Program-made: the position numbers and the translations under genes | NCBI GenBank assembly: GCA_020250175.1 | Contig: JADCEN010000009.1 | Coordinates: 1-64,000 of the forward strand | Direction of reading: 5' to 3' | Length of the DNA: 64,000 nt | Source of the DNA: Rhodobacter sp. | Lineage (GTDB): Bacteria; Pseudomonadota; Alphaproteobacteria; Rhodobacterales; Rhodobacteraceae | In this document: positions 45,694 to 54,776 of the stretch, one piece after another | Layout: each line of letters starts with the position of its first letter | Position numbering within the stretch: position 1 is the first letter of the stretch | The notes under the pieces: model-generated | What the model was told of the DNA's origin: nothing | What the model saw: only the letters and a program-made list of their open reading frames with translations | Database searches by the model: none

Positions 45694-46142
45694 GCCGCCC
45701 CTCCCATGCGTTTGAGGATCTCTGTCAGGTGGTCAAGGTCTGCTTCCGACAGCCCCTTGAACAGCCGTCCGATTTCACGTTCATGCGCTTCGGCCAGACG
45801 TTCGAAACATGCCAGCCCCGAAGGTGTCAGCGCCACGAAGACGGTGCGCCGATCAACTTCCGACGGGGTCCGGCGCACAAGGCCGTCGGACTCCAGCCGG
45901 TCCACGACCGTGGTGGCATTGCCGTTCGACACCAGCAGCATCCGTGACAGTTCCGACATCGTCACCCCGTCACGGCGGCGGTACAGCGCCGCCAGCACAT
46001 CAAAGCGGGGCAGCGTGGTGTCATGGATCACCCGCAGGAATTCCCGCAGGTGCGATTCCGCCCCGCGCGTGACGCCCAGAAGGCGGATCCACATTTTCAG
46101 GCGGCGCTTGGACAGGGGATCGGGCGCTGAAAGCTCGGTCAC
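45690..46142 (-). CDS. MarR-family regulator of the aminobenzoyl-CoA cluster
   Basis: 150 residues. Winged-helix MarR core: [47 protein letters not shown] (recognition helix) and [25 protein letters not shown] (wing). GTG 46142 overlaps the SDR stop (GTGA). Regulators of this type in aromatic-CoA clusters usually repress until the CoA-thioester intermediate binds. Probable binding site: the palindrome at 49215-49243 between the two divergent operons. Confidence 0.88.
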   Translation of the reverse strand: MTELSAPDPLSKRRLKMWIRLLGVTRGAESHLREFLRVIHDTTLPRFDVLAALYRRRDGVTMSELSRMLLVSNGNATTVVDRLESDGLVRRTPSEVDRRTVFVALTPSGLACFERLAEAHEREIGRLFKGLSEADLDHLTEILKRMGGAA

Positions 46143-46879
46143 GTCTCGCCCCCGGAAATGGCAATCGCCTGACCGTTGATGCCCTCCGCGCCGGGGCCGC
46201 ACAGCCAGAGTGCTGCGGCAGTGACCTCGGCCGGGTCGATCAGGCGGTTCTGCGGGTTGATGCCTTCCAATGCGGCACGGGCGGCGTCGGGCGTGCGACC
46301 GGTCTTCTCGACAATCACGGCAATGCTGCGCTCCGTCATCTCGGTGTCGAGAAAGCCGGGGCACAGGGCATTGACCGTGATGGGCCGACGGGCGACTTCC
46401 AGCGCAAGGCAGCGGGTCAGGCCGATCACACCATGCTTGGCAACGGCATAGGGGGCAATCTTGGCATAGCCCTTCAGCCCGGCAGTCGAGGCCACGCAGA
46501 TCAGGCGGCCCCAGCCGGGCATCTGGTTCAGCCCGTCGCGCAGGGTCAGGAAGGTGCCGGTCAGGTTGACGGCCAGCATGGCATTCCACTGGTCCAGCGT
46601 CGTCCGGCCAAAGGGGGCGGAATCTGCGGCCCCCGCATTGGCGATGACAATGTCGCAGGAACCTGCGGCGGCGAACATCGCCTGCACGCTGGCCTCGTCG
46701 GTCACATCCGCCGGAACCGTCCGCATGCCGGGAAAGCGGGATGCGACCCGTGCCAGCGCCTCGGCGCGGCGCCCGGCGATCACCACCTCGGCCCCGGCTT
46801 CGGCAAAGCCGCGCGCCAGATCGGCCCCCGCGCCGGACCCGCCGCCGGTGATCAGCACCCGTTTGCCGCCCAGGGTCAT
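46139..46879 (-). CDS. Short-chain dehydrogenase/reductase
   Basis: 246 residues, classical SDR. Cofactor motif [25 protein letters not shown] in [12 protein letters not shown], catalytic Ser in [10 protein letters not shown] and Tyr-x-x-x-Lys in YAVAKHG. Most likely NAD-dependent 3-hydroxyacyl-CoA dehydrogenase in the ring-degradation steps. Overlaps the monooxygenase stop by 4 nt and the MarR start by 4 nt. Confidence 0.9.
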   Translation of the reverse strand: MTLGGKRVLITGGGSGAGADLARGFAEAGAEVVIAGRRAEALARVASRFPGMRTVPADVTDEASVQAMFAAAGSCDIVIANAGAADSAPFGRTTLDQWNAMLAVNLTGTFLTLRDGLNQMPGWGRLICVASTAGLKGYAKIAPYAVAKHGVIGLTRCLALEVARRPITVNALCPGFLDTEMTERSIAVIVEKTGRTPDAARAALEGINPQNRLIDPAEVTAAALWLCGPGAEGINGQAIAISGGET

Positions 46880-49161
46880 GCCCGGATCGCCTCCTGCGCG
46901 CGTTCGGCCAGCCGCCGAGCCTGTTCGGCACCGGCCAGGTAGGGCAGCGGCCAGACTGTGCCGCTGTCGCCCATCCGCGTTGCGGCATGCAGCGTCCAGT
47001 AGGGGTCGGCAAGATGCGGGCGGGCCAGGCAGACAAGGTCGGCCCGGCCCGCCAGCAGGATGGAATTCACCTGGTCAGGTTCGGTGATGTTGCCCACCGC
47101 CATGGTCGCCAGGCCAGCCTCGTTGCGGATGCGGTCGGAAAACGGCGTCTGGAACATCCGGCCATAGACGGGCCTCGCGTCAAGGCTGGTCTGTCCGGCA
47201 GAGACATCGATGATATCGGCCCCGGCGGCGGCGAACATCTGTGCGATCTGCACCGCTTCGGAGGGTGTGACCCCATCGGACCCCACCCAGTCGGTGGCCG
47301 AAATACGGACCGACAGCGGCTTTTCGGGTGGCCAGACGGCGCGCATCGCGCGGAACACCTCAAGCGGATAGCGCATGCGATTGTCCAGCGACCCGCCGTA
47401 ATCATCGGTGCGGATATTCGATTTTGGCGAGATGAACGACGAAATCAGATAGCCATGGGCGGCATGAAGTTCGATCATGTCAAAACCGGCCCGGGCGGCC
47501 ATTAGCGTGGCGGCGACGAATTGTGCCGTCACCGCATCCATGTTGGCCCGGTCCATCGCCTTCGGCACCTGGCTGCGCGGCCCCCAGGGCAGGGCCGAGG
47601 CGGACATCAGCGGCCAGTTGCCATGTTCCAGCGGCGCGTCACCCTGTTCCCAGCCCAGTTGGGTGGACCCCTTGCGCCCGGAATGGCCGATCTGGCAGCA
47701 CAGCCTGGCCCCGGTTTCGGCATGGGCGAAGGTCACGATGCGCCTCCAGGCTGCCTCATGCTCGGGCGCGTACAGGCCGGGACAGCCGGGGGTGATGCGC
47801 CCTTCGGGCGACACGCAGGTCATTTCCGTGCAGACAAGACCTGCCCCGCCCTTGGCACGTTCGGCGTAATGGACGAAGTGCCAGTCGGTCGGGCAGCCCC
47901 CTGTGGCGCGGTACTGGGCCATGGGCGACACGACGATGCGGTTCTGCAGGGTCATGCCGCGCAGGCGAAAGGGCGCGAACATCGGCGCACGGCCCTTTTG
48001 CCCGCCCGCCCGTTCCTGAAACCAGTCCTCGGCGGCGCTGAGCCAGGCGGGATCGCGCAGGCGCAGGTTTTCATGGCTGATCCGCTGGCTGCGGGTCAGC
48101 AGGGAATAGGCAAACTGCATGGGCGGCATGCCCAGGTACCGCTCGACCTGTTCGAACCATTCCAGCGAGTTGCGCGCCGCCGATTGCAGGCGCAGCACCT
48201 CGACCCGGCGTTCGGCCTGATAGCGCTGGAAGGCGGCTTCCATCGTGGGTTCCGAATGCAGATATTCCGCCAGTGCGATGGCGGAATCAAACGCAAGCCG
48301 AGAGCCGGAGCCGATCGAGAAATGCCCCGTTGCCGCCGCGTCCCCCATCAGCACGACATTCTTGTTATACCAGGTTTCGCAGATCACGCGCGGGAAGTTC
48401 ATCCACACGGCAGAGCCGCGCAGATGGGCCGCGTTGGACATCAGCGCGTGACCGCCCAGATGCCGGGCGAAGATCCGTTCGCAGGTGGCGACCGTTTCTT
48501 CCTTTTCCATCTGTGCAAAGCCCCAGCGATCCCAGGTGTCCTGGGTGCATTCAACGATGAAGGTCGCTGTGGTGTCATCGAATTGATAGGCATGGGCCCA
48601 GACCCAGCCATGTCCGGTCTTCTCGAAGATGAAGGTGAAGGCATCGTCAAACTTCTGATGCGTGCCCAGCCAGACGAATTTGCACAGGCGCATGTCGATA
48701 TCGGGCTTGAACACGGCGGCATATTCGCGGCGCACGGCGGAATTGATCCCGTCGCAGGCGACGACAAGGTCATTGTCGCTGCGGTACTCTTCCGCCGTCC
48801 TGAACTCTGTCTCGAACTGCAGGTTGACGCCCAATTCCCGCGCCCGCTCCTGCAGCAGCACCAGGATGCGTTTACGCCCGATCCCGGCAAAGCCATGCCC
48901 GCCCGAGACCGAACGCACGCCATCATGCACCACCGCGATATCGTCCCAATAGGCAAAATCCGCCTTGATCGCCGCCGTGCTGACCGGATCGTTGCGGGCC
49001 ATGTTGGACAGGGCATCATCAGACAGCACCACCCCCCAGCCGAAGGTGTCATTTGCCTTGTTGCGCTCGAGCACGGTGATCTGATGCGACGGATCACGCA
49101 GCTTCATCGAGATTGCGAAATAAAGCCCGGCGGGGCCGCCCCCAAGGCAGAGAACCTTCAC
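46876..49161 (-). CDS. 2-aminobenzoyl-CoA (or salicylyl-CoA) monooxygenase/reductase
   Basis: 761 residues, two flavoenzymes fused. Residues about 1-390 are a class-A FAD monooxygenase ([53 protein letters not shown]). Residues about 395-755 are an old-yellow-enzyme reductase ([61 protein letters not shown]). This fusion is the hallmark of aerobic anthranilate catabolism as described in Azoarcus evansii: hydroxylation then NADH-dependent dearomatisation. GTG 49161 has AAGGA 8-9 nt upstream; the long upstream open frame is antisense to the divergent operon. First gene of the leftward operon. Confidence 0.92.
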   Translation of the reverse strand: MKVLCLGGGPAGLYFAISMKLRDPSHQITVLERNKANDTFGWGVVLSDDALSNMARNDPVSTAAIKADFAYWDDIAVVHDGVRSVSGGHGFAGIGRKRILVLLQERARELGVNLQFETEFRTAEEYRSDNDLVVACDGINSAVRREYAAVFKPDIDMRLCKFVWLGTHQKFDDAFTFIFEKTGHGWVWAHAYQFDDTTATFIVECTQDTWDRWGFAQMEKEETVATCERIFARHLGGHALMSNAAHLRGSAVWMNFPRVICETWYNKNVVLMGDAAATGHFSIGSGSRLAFDSAIALAEYLHSEPTMEAAFQRYQAERRVEVLRLQSAARNSLEWFEQVERYLGMPPMQFAYSLLTRSQRISHENLRLRDPAWLSAAEDWFQERAGGQKGRAPMFAPFRLRGMTLQNRIVVSPMAQYRATGGCPTDWHFVHYAERAKGGAGLVCTEMTCVSPEGRITPGCPGLYAPEHEAAWRRIVTFAHAETGARLCCQIGHSGRKGSTQLGWEQGDAPLEHGNWPLMSASALPWGPRSQVPKAMDRANMDAVTAQFVAATLMAARAGFDMIELHAAHGYLISSFISPKSNIRTDDYGGSLDNRMRYPLEVFRAMRAVWPPEKPLSVRISATDWVGSDGVTPSEAVQIAQMFAAAGADIIDVSAGQTSLDARPVYGRMFQTPFSDRIRNEAGLATMAVGNITEPDQVNSILLAGRADLVCLARPHLADPYWTLHAATRMGDSGTVWPLPYLAGAEQARRLAERAQEAIRA

Positions 49162-49214
49162 CTGTCGATCCTTCCGATGCAATCCGGCTGGAAGGGTGCC
49201 ATCAGGATTAAACC

Positions 49215-49243
49215 ATTTCAAGCTTGAAATTTCAGACTTGAAG
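49215..49243. promoter_or_regulatory. Tandem palindromic operator, probable MarR site
   Basis: ATTTCAAGCTTGAAAT (49215-49230) is a perfect 16-bp palindrome. Immediately next, TTTCAGACTTGAAG (49230-49243) repeats the TTTCA..CTTGAA pattern imperfectly, offset 14 bp. The pair is centred in the 131-bp gap between the divergent monooxygenase and hydroxyacyl-CoA dehydrogenase operons, so one dimeric repressor could control both. The MarR encoded at 45690-46142 is the obvious candidate. Confidence 0.65.
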
Positions 49244-49292
49244 TTTTCCGCCCGTGGCGCATTGTGCCCATGCAGGCAAGGGATGGGACGGC

Positions 49293-50423
49293 ATGGCAGA
49301 GCGGCCCGTGATCGGCGTTGTGGGGCTGGGTACGATGGGCCTCGGCATCGCACAGGTGTTTGCGCAGTCCGGCTTTTGCGTGCTGGCAACGGATGCGTCC
49401 GAGGCTGTGCGCAGCACGGCGGCGTCGCGCCTTGCCGGGGCGCTTGAAGCCCGCGTTGCGGCCGGCAAGCTGACCGGGGCGGACCGGAATGCTGCAATTG
49501 AGCGGGCGCAGATCATAGGGTCGATCAGCGATTTTGCGCCAGCAGGCTTGGTGATTGAGGCGATTGCCGAACGTCTGGAAGCAAAGCGCGGCCTGTTTGC
49601 CACGCTGGAAGGCGTCGTGGGGCCGGATACGGTTCTGGCCACCAATACCTCGTCGCTGTCGGTTGCGGCCATGGCACGGGGCCTGAAGCATCCGGGCCGG
49701 GTTCTGGGCCTGCATTTCTTCAACCCCGCCCCGGCGATGCGGCTGGTGGAACTGATCGCCCCGCAAGGGTGTGACCGGGCAGCCGTTGATCTGGCGCGGC
49801 GCACCGCAGAGGCAACCGGGAAGACCGTGATCCCCTGCCCGGACCGGCCCGGCTTCATCGTGAACCGCTGTGCCAGGCCGTTCTACGGCGAGGCGCTGGC
49901 CCTGCTGGAAGAAGGCCGCGCGGCGGCAGAGATTGACGCCGCGATGCTGTCGGCGGGCTACAGGATCGGGCCTTTCGCGCTGATCGACCTGATCGGGGCC
50001 GATATCAACCTGGCCGCAACCGAAAGCCTGTCGGCAGCGATGGGCGGGCATCCGCGCTATCATATCTTCAAGGCGCTGCGCGCGCAGGTGGCGCGGGGTG
50101 ATCTGGGCCGCAAGACCGGGCGGGGCTTTGTCTATCCGGCCGAAGGCGCTGACCCGCCGGGCGATGCCGAGGCGATTGTCCTGCGGATCGAGGCGGTGCT
50201 GGCCAACGAGGCCGCCTGGCTGCTGGCGGAAGGCGGCACAACGGCCGAGGGCATCAACCAGGCGATGATGCTGGGGCTGAACTTTCCGCGCGGGCCGCTG
50301 GACGGCTTGCGCAGGCATGGGCTGGCGCGCATTCTTGACACGCTGGCGAAGCTGGAAGCCCAGGCCCCGCCCCATCTTCCGGGGCGCTATGCGCCATCGC
50401 CCGCCCTTTCGGAGGCGATATGA
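49293..50423 (+). CDS. 3-hydroxyacyl-CoA dehydrogenase
   Basis: 376 residues. NAD-binding [39 protein letters not shown], catalytic His in [16 protein letters not shown], and [23 protein letters not shown] entering the C-terminal dimerisation domain (second, shorter copy at about 290-370). Converts a 3-hydroxyacyl-CoA to 3-oxoacyl-CoA before thiolysis. ATG 49293 ([13 protein letters not shown]) is the family start. First gene of the rightward operon; overlaps the thiolase by 4 nt. Confidence 0.92.
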   Translation: MAERPVIGVVGLGTMGLGIAQVFAQSGFCVLATDASEAVRSTAASRLAGALEARVAAGKLTGADRNAAIERAQIIGSISDFAPAGLVIEAIAERLEAKRGLFATLEGVVGPDTVLATNTSSLSVAAMARGLKHPGRVLGLHFFNPAPAMRLVELIAPQGCDRAAVDLARRTAEATGKTVIPCPDRPGFIVNRCARPFYGEALALLEEGRAAAEIDAAMLSAGYRIGPFALIDLIGADINLAATESLSAAMGGHPRYHIFKALRAQVARGDLGRKTGRGFVYPAEGADPPGDAEAIVLRIEAVLANEAAWLLAEGGTTAEGINQAMMLGLNFPRGPLDGLRRHGLARILDTLAKLEAQAPPHLPGRYAPSPALSEAI

Positions 50424-51598
50424 CCGAGGTTTTCCTTTGCGCCACGCGTCGCACGCCCATCGGGCGGTATGGCGGGGCGCTGGCGATGGTGCGGCCCGAT
50501 GATATGGCGGCGCTTGTGATCGACGGGCTCGTGAACCTGCATCCGGGCCTTGCGGTGGATGAGGTGATCTTCGGCTGTGCCAATCAGGCAGGCGAAGACA
50601 ACCGCAACGTGGCGCGCATGGCCGTGCTGCTGTCGCGCCTTGGGCCAGAGGTTCCGGCGCTGACGGTGAACCGGCTTTGTGCCAGCGGGCTGGATGCGGT
50701 CATTCTGGGCGCGCGGGCGGTGCGCGACGGGGCCGGGGTGGTGATTGCGGGGGGTGTGGAAAGCATGACCCGCGCGCCGATGGTGATCGGCAAGGCGGAA
50801 ACCGCCTTTGCGCGGCAGGCGGAAGTTTACGACACGACCATCGGCTGGCGCTTTGTCAATGACCGCATCGCAGCCGCCTACGGGACCGAGTCGATGCCCG
50901 AAACTGCAGAGAACGTGGCAGCCGGGCATGGCATTTCCCGCGCCGATCAGGATGCCTATGCGCTGCGCAGCCAGCAGCGCTATGACGCAGTCTGGCACGC
51001 GGCAGACATTCTGCCGGTCCCGGTTCCGCCAAAGCGGGGGCCACCCGAAACGGTAACGCGGGACGAACATCCGCGCGCCACATCGGCAGACCGGCTGGCG
51101 GCCCTGCCCGCGCCCTTCCGCCCGGGCGGGACCGTGACGGCGGGCAATGCCGCCGGGATCAACGACGGGGCGGCGGCGGTGTTGCTGGCCGATGCCGGTG
51201 CCGTCCGGCGGTACGGTTTGCAGCCGCTGGCCCGGATCGGCTTGGCGGCAGCCGCCGGGGTTGCGCCGCGCGTGATGGGCCTGGGGCCGCTGGCGGCGGT
51301 GGACCGGCTGCAACGGCGCAACGGACTGATGGCGGCAGACTATGATGTGATCGAGCTGAACGAGGCTTTCGCGGCGCAGGTGCTGGCCTGTACGCGCGGC
51401 TGGGGGCTGCCCGATGACGCAGGCCAAGTCAACGCCAGGGGCGGCGGCATTGCCATGGGTCATCCGCTGGGCATGTCCGGCGCGCGCATCGCGGGGGCGG
51501 CGGCCCGGCGGCTGGCGGAATCCGGCGGGCGGGCGGCACTTGTCACGCTCTGCGTCGGCGTGGGGCAAGGCGTGGCGCTGGCGTTGCACGCCGCATGA
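50420..51598 (+). CDS. Thiolase (acetyl-CoA acyltransferase, PcaF/PaaJ-like)
   Basis: 392 residues. Starts [20 protein letters not shown] as in beta-ketoadipyl-CoA thiolases; nucleophilic Cys in VNRLCASGLDAV, NEAFAAQ, GGGIAMGHPLGMSGARI and a second catalytic Cys in LVTLCVGVGQG. Releases acetyl-CoA from the opened ring product. The beta-ketoadipyl-type N-terminus suggests a C6 dicarboxylic CoA end product, inferred from similarity. Coupled to both neighbours. Confidence 0.93.
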   Translation: MTEVFLCATRRTPIGRYGGALAMVRPDDMAALVIDGLVNLHPGLAVDEVIFGCANQAGEDNRNVARMAVLLSRLGPEVPALTVNRLCASGLDAVILGARAVRDGAGVVIAGGVESMTRAPMVIGKAETAFARQAEVYDTTIGWRFVNDRIAAAYGTESMPETAENVAAGHGISRADQDAYALRSQQRYDAVWHAADILPVPVPPKRGPPETVTRDEHPRATSADRLAALPAPFRPGGTVTAGNAAGINDGAAAVLLADAGAVRRYGLQPLARIGLAAAAGVAPRVMGLGPLAAVDRLQRRNGLMAADYDVIELNEAFAAQVLACTRGWGLPDDAGQVNARGGGIAMGHPLGMSGARIAGAAARRLAESGGRAALVTLCVGVGQGVALALHAA

Positions 51599-52746
51599 CA
51601 TCTCTGGAAAACACCATGATATCCGAAGCTTCCGGCTACTTTCTTTATCATTCCATCGGGCAGTATCCCGGCAAGGCCCAGGCCCTGGCCCAGGCCATGG
51701 CGGAATTCGCGCAGGTCTGGGGCGCCCCGGATGATGCGCAATGGGCCTATGCCCTTGGCGTCCGCGCGCGTTTCCTGGACCGCTGGCGCGCAATCATCGG
51801 CGCGCCCGAGGGTACCGTCACAACCTGCGAGAATGTGACGCAAGGGTTGCACATGCTGGTCACCGCCCTGCCGCAGGGCTGCCTGCGCGGCAAGCGGGTG
51901 CTGGTGGCGGGCGACTGCTTTCCATCGAACCACTTCCTGCTGACGGGGTTGCAGGACCGGTTTGGTTTCACACTGGACACCGTGCCCTTGCGGCAGGGGG
52001 CCGCCTGGGTCGAGGATGAGGATTTTGCAGCCGCCTGGGGGCCGGATGTGGGGCTGGCGCTGATCACCTGGGTCAGTTCCACCTCGTCCCACCGGGTGGA
52101 CCTGGGGGCGCTGGTTGCCCATGGGCGGGCCATGGGATCGCTGATCGGGGTGGATATCACCCAGGCGGCGGGGCTTTTGCCGTTCAGCGTCGCGGACCCG
52201 GCGGTGGATTTCACCCTGTCCACCAGCCTGAAATGGATGTGCGGCACGCCGGGGGCGGGCATCCTGCAGGTGGCCGCCGACCTCACCGCCAGATGCCGGC
52301 CCGAATTGCGCGGCTGGTTCAGCCAGGAAAACCCCTTTTCCTGGGATCTGGACAAGTTCGCCTATGCGCCCGACATCCGGCGCTTTGACAATGGCACGCC
52401 CGGCGTCATGGCCGCCGCTGCATCGCTGCCCGCGCTGGACTGGCATGCAGGCCAGGATATGGCGGCGATGGCCGCGCATAACCGGGCGCTTACAGCGCGG
52501 CTGATCGCGGCGGGCGATGAGATGGGGCTGACGCTGGCAACCCCCCGGCCCGAGGCGCAGCGCGGCGGCAGCGTGATGCTGCGTCTGGCCGATGCAGGCC
52601 GGGCGCGGGCCGTGCTGGCCGGGTTGCGGACAGGCGGGCTGCATGCCGATGCACGGGGCGCGGTGCTGCGCCTGTCGCCGGGGAACATGACGACGGACGA
52701 GGGTACGGCGGCGCTGATCGCGGCGCTGGAAGATCTGGCCCGATAG
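51595..52746 (+). CDS. Kynureninase-like/class V aminotransferase-fold PLP enzyme
   Basis: 383 residues. FLYHSIGQYPGKAQ replaces the N-terminal LDGNSLG of KynU; then GVRARFLDRWRAIIGAPEGTVT, ALITWVSSTSSHRVDL, GVDITQAAGLLPFSV (cofactor Asp and Gln) and Schiff-base Lys in STSLKWMCGTPGAG. Related to kynureninase, but the active-site WDLAHSAG of KynU (32376-33572) is VDITQAAG here. Overlaps the thiolase stop by 4 nt, so it is part of the rightward aromatic operon. Possible roles: kynureninase for a substituted kynurenine, or another C-C/C-S lyase. Start may instead be the ATG at 51616. Confidence 0.75.
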   Translation: MTSLENTMISEASGYFLYHSIGQYPGKAQALAQAMAEFAQVWGAPDDAQWAYALGVRARFLDRWRAIIGAPEGTVTTCENVTQGLHMLVTALPQGCLRGKRVLVAGDCFPSNHFLLTGLQDRFGFTLDTVPLRQGAAWVEDEDFAAAWGPDVGLALITWVSSTSSHRVDLGALVAHGRAMGSLIGVDITQAAGLLPFSVADPAVDFTLSTSLKWMCGTPGAGILQVAADLTARCRPELRGWFSQENPFSWDLDKFAYAPDIRRFDNGTPGVMAAAASLPALDWHAGQDMAAMAAHNRALTARLIAAGDEMGLTLATPRPEAQRGGSVMLRLADAGRARAVLAGLRTGGLHADARGAVLRLSPGNMTTDEGTAALIAALEDLAR

Positions 52747-52800
52747 ACTGTGATGAGGCTCCGATGACTCGGTCGGCGCATGGCGCGCCCTTTTCTTCTT

Positions 52801-52828
52801 GTCGGATTTGACCCGCGTCAAATCCGAC
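52801..52828. terminator. Perfect 12-bp hairpin, possible terminator of the rightward operon
   Basis: GTCGGATTTGAC (52801-52812), loop CCGC, GTCAAATCCGAC (52817-52828); 55 bp after the stop of the kynureninase-like gene. No U tract. Confidence 0.5.
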
Positions 52829-52872
52829 CGCGCCTGCCGTCCAGCCGCGCCACGGGCGCGGCGTTCTTCGCG

Positions 52873-52895
52873 GAAATCGTCAACAGGACGATTTC
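52873..52895. repeat. Perfect 9-bp inverted repeat
   Basis: GAAATCGTC (52873-52881), loop AACAG, GACGATTTC (52887-52895). Second of three consecutive perfect hairpins in the gap between convergent operons. Confidence 0.55.
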
Positions 52896-53022
52896 TGATC
52901 GCTCATCACCCCCTGGGCAGGCGCGAAGAGCGCCAGCCCCAGGCAGGCGCGGTCGGATTATCGCCGTCAGGCTTGGGGCACGCCCCTTGCCTGCGGGCTA
53001 AAGCCCTCCGGCAATCGGACTG

Positions 53023-53049
53023 TGAAAACGCTCCACAGGAGCGTTTTCA
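53023..53049. terminator. Perfect 12-bp hairpin with 3-nt loop
   Basis: TGAAAACGCTCC (53023-53034), loop ACA, GGAGCGTTTTCA (53038-53049). On either strand the 3' arm contains TTTTCA, so it could act as a bidirectional terminator between iorB (ending 53223, leftward) and the rightward operon. Confidence 0.55.
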
Positions 53050-53222
53050 TTCAGTCCTCTGGGCGCGCAGTTTCCAGCCTGGCCGCGCTGTTTCCCGAGA
53101 GATTTTCGCCCATCGTCTTCGACTTGCACCCGGTTATGCCGACACCTGCGCGGCACAAGACTGCGATGCGATGTTTCCACCAATCATCATCTTGTTCTAG
53201 AGCCGGGTCCTCCGGTTGACCG

Positions 53223-54776
53223 TCAGACAAAGCTGCGGATCGTGGCCAATGCGCCGTCCAGCGCCTTGCCGTCTTCGTCCTTCAGCGCCGCCTCGCGCAG
53301 GCGGCGGGCCCAGTCGGCGGCGTCCGCGCGCCCCGCGACCAGGGCGATGCCCGCCAGCACGCGGTCGAACTTCGACAGGCCGCGCGCATGGGTGTCGGAA
53401 TAGCCCTTGATCAGGCGGCGGCAGCGGATGACCTCGACCGCCAGGTCATAATCCGCAGCCAGATAGCCCAGAGCGGCAGCGAGCCAGCGGTCCAGATGCG
53501 CCGTCTCCACCCTGTGCCGCAGGGTGCGGCGGCGGTAGCCGCGTAGCGCACCCAGGGCGTGCAGCATCAGGAAGGCGGGCAGCGTATCGCTGCGCAGGCG
53601 TCGGCCCTTGCCGAACCAGCGGTCCAGCCGGGCCATCCATGCCGGGCTGGCCTCAACCCTGGCACCAAGGCGGGCGGGCAGCATCCCTGCGATTTCCTCG
53701 GCACGGGGGTGCATGAATTCGGTCAGCCGGATCAGATTGGCGTCCGTGGCCCCCATTTCGGATGTGATCCGGCGAAAGCGCGCGCCCCGCGTCTTGAGGT
53801 CGGCCACGCGGATGACATCGTCATAGGCCATGGCATTGGCGATGTATTTCGCGGCCTCGCGCGTCAGCGCATGGTCCTTGTCGGCGCGGTCCTGCGGCAG
53901 AAGGGCGGCCAGCCGGTCAAGATATTCCATGCCATAGGCGATATCCTGAAACTCGACCACCTTGCGCAACCCTGCCAGCACCATGTCCCGGACCGGGGCG
54001 GGCCAGGCGGCAACACGGGCCGTCAGGGCATGCCATTGCGCAACCAGCGGCGCGGGGCCGCTTGGCTGCGGCGCGGCGGCGGGTCCGGTCGCCGGAAGGC
54101 TTTCGATCTGCGCTGCGGCCCCCGCCTGCGCTGCGGCGAAGGCCGCGTCAAAGGCCCGCAGCGACCCCGCAACCCCCTTGCCCGAGGTGCGGATCGCCGC
54201 TTCGAAAGCCGCGCGGGGAAAGGGCAGCACCCCTGCCCCGGCAAGGGCACCGAACAGGCTGGCAGAGATCACCGAGCCTGCGTCGATGGCGATGCGGTCG
54301 AAATCGGCGGCGATGAGGTGGCGCGATGCAATCCCGGCCGCTGCCAGCGCCTCGTCGGAACTGGCGATGCCGTCTCCGGGCACCATCTTTTCCGACACGG
54401 CCAGCACGCGATGGGTCGAGGTGATCAGCACCGTGCGGTCCGGCGTGACGAAGCCGCGCAGAATGGCGCGGCCCGCCTCCATCATTTCGGCGGCAATCAG
54501 GATATCCACATCCCCCGCCGCCGGCAGCAGCGAAAACACCGGCGGGCGGCCCGTGTCCGGGCACATCTCGAGGTAATAGATCGTGGCACCGGTGCGCTGC
54601 GCCACGCCGGCGACGGACGTGGCCTGGCAGGCGAACCCGCAGGCGCGGGCCACATCCTCGATCCACGCGGCAAGCACGCCACCGCCCTGTCCGCCCACGG
54701 CCATCACCGCCAGCTTGATGATGCCCCCCAGGGCCGGGTCGGGCGCGCGCGGCGACAGGGCGGGATGCGCCGTCAT
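53223..54776 (-). CDS. iorB: Indolepyruvate oxidoreductase subunit beta, extended form
   Basis: 517 residues. The N-terminal pyruvate/ketoisovalerate oxidoreductase gamma-type domain (about 18-210: LAVMAVGGQGGGVLAAWIEDVARACG, QATSVAGVAQRTGATIYYLEM, VLITSTHRVLAVSEKM) is followed by a C-terminal DUF6537-like domain (about 235-510: YLDRLAALLPQD, RTLRHRVETAHLDRWLA), absent from the short archaeal IorB. With IorA converts an arylpyruvate plus CoA to arylacetyl-CoA and reduced ferredoxin. Start overlaps the iorA stop by 4 nt. Confidence 0.88.
   Translation of the reverse strand: MTAHPALSPRAPDPALGGIIKLAVMAVGGQGGGVLAAWIEDVARACGFACQATSVAGVAQRTGATIYYLEMCPDTGRPPVFSLLPAAGDVDILIAAEMMEAGRAILRGFVTPDRTVLITSTHRVLAVSEKMVPGDGIASSDEALAAAGIASRHLIAADFDRIAIDAGSVISASLFGALAGAGVLPFPRAAFEAAIRTSGKGVAGSLRAFDAAFAAAQAGAAAQIESLPATGPAAAPQPSGPAPLVAQWHALTARVAAWPAPVRDMVLAGLRKVVEFQDIAYGMEYLDRLAALLPQDRADKDHALTREAAKYIANAMAYDDVIRVADLKTRGARFRRITSEMGATDANLIRLTEFMHPRAEEIAGMLPARLGARVEASPAWMARLDRWFGKGRRLRSDTLPAFLMLHALGALRGYRRRTLRHRVETAHLDRWLAAALGYLAADYDLAVEVIRCRRLIKGYSDTHARGLSKFDRVLAGIALVAGRADAADWARRLREAALKDEDGKALDGALATIRSFV

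Larger units (their letters stand above)
52747..53222. other. 476-bp hairpin-rich gap
   Basis: No gene recognised between two convergent operons. It contains three perfect inverted repeats (52801-52828, 52873-52895, 53023-53049) listed separately and minor ones such as GGGCT/AGCCC (52995-53006). None has a clear U tract except weakly the third, and their number exceeds what termination of two operons needs. Short stretches resemble no coding sequence. Confidence 0.6.

Noticed and set aside
43636-46179. 847-codon open frame on the plus strand
   Set aside because: Lies antisense to the thioesterase, acyl-CoA dehydrogenase, hydratase and MarR genes, has Gln/His/Arg/Pro-rich shadow composition and no family motifs; high-GC coding DNA leaves such frames open.
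47521-49227. 568-codon plus-strand open frame
   Set aside because: Antisense to the monooxygenase/reductase, no motifs, no RBS.
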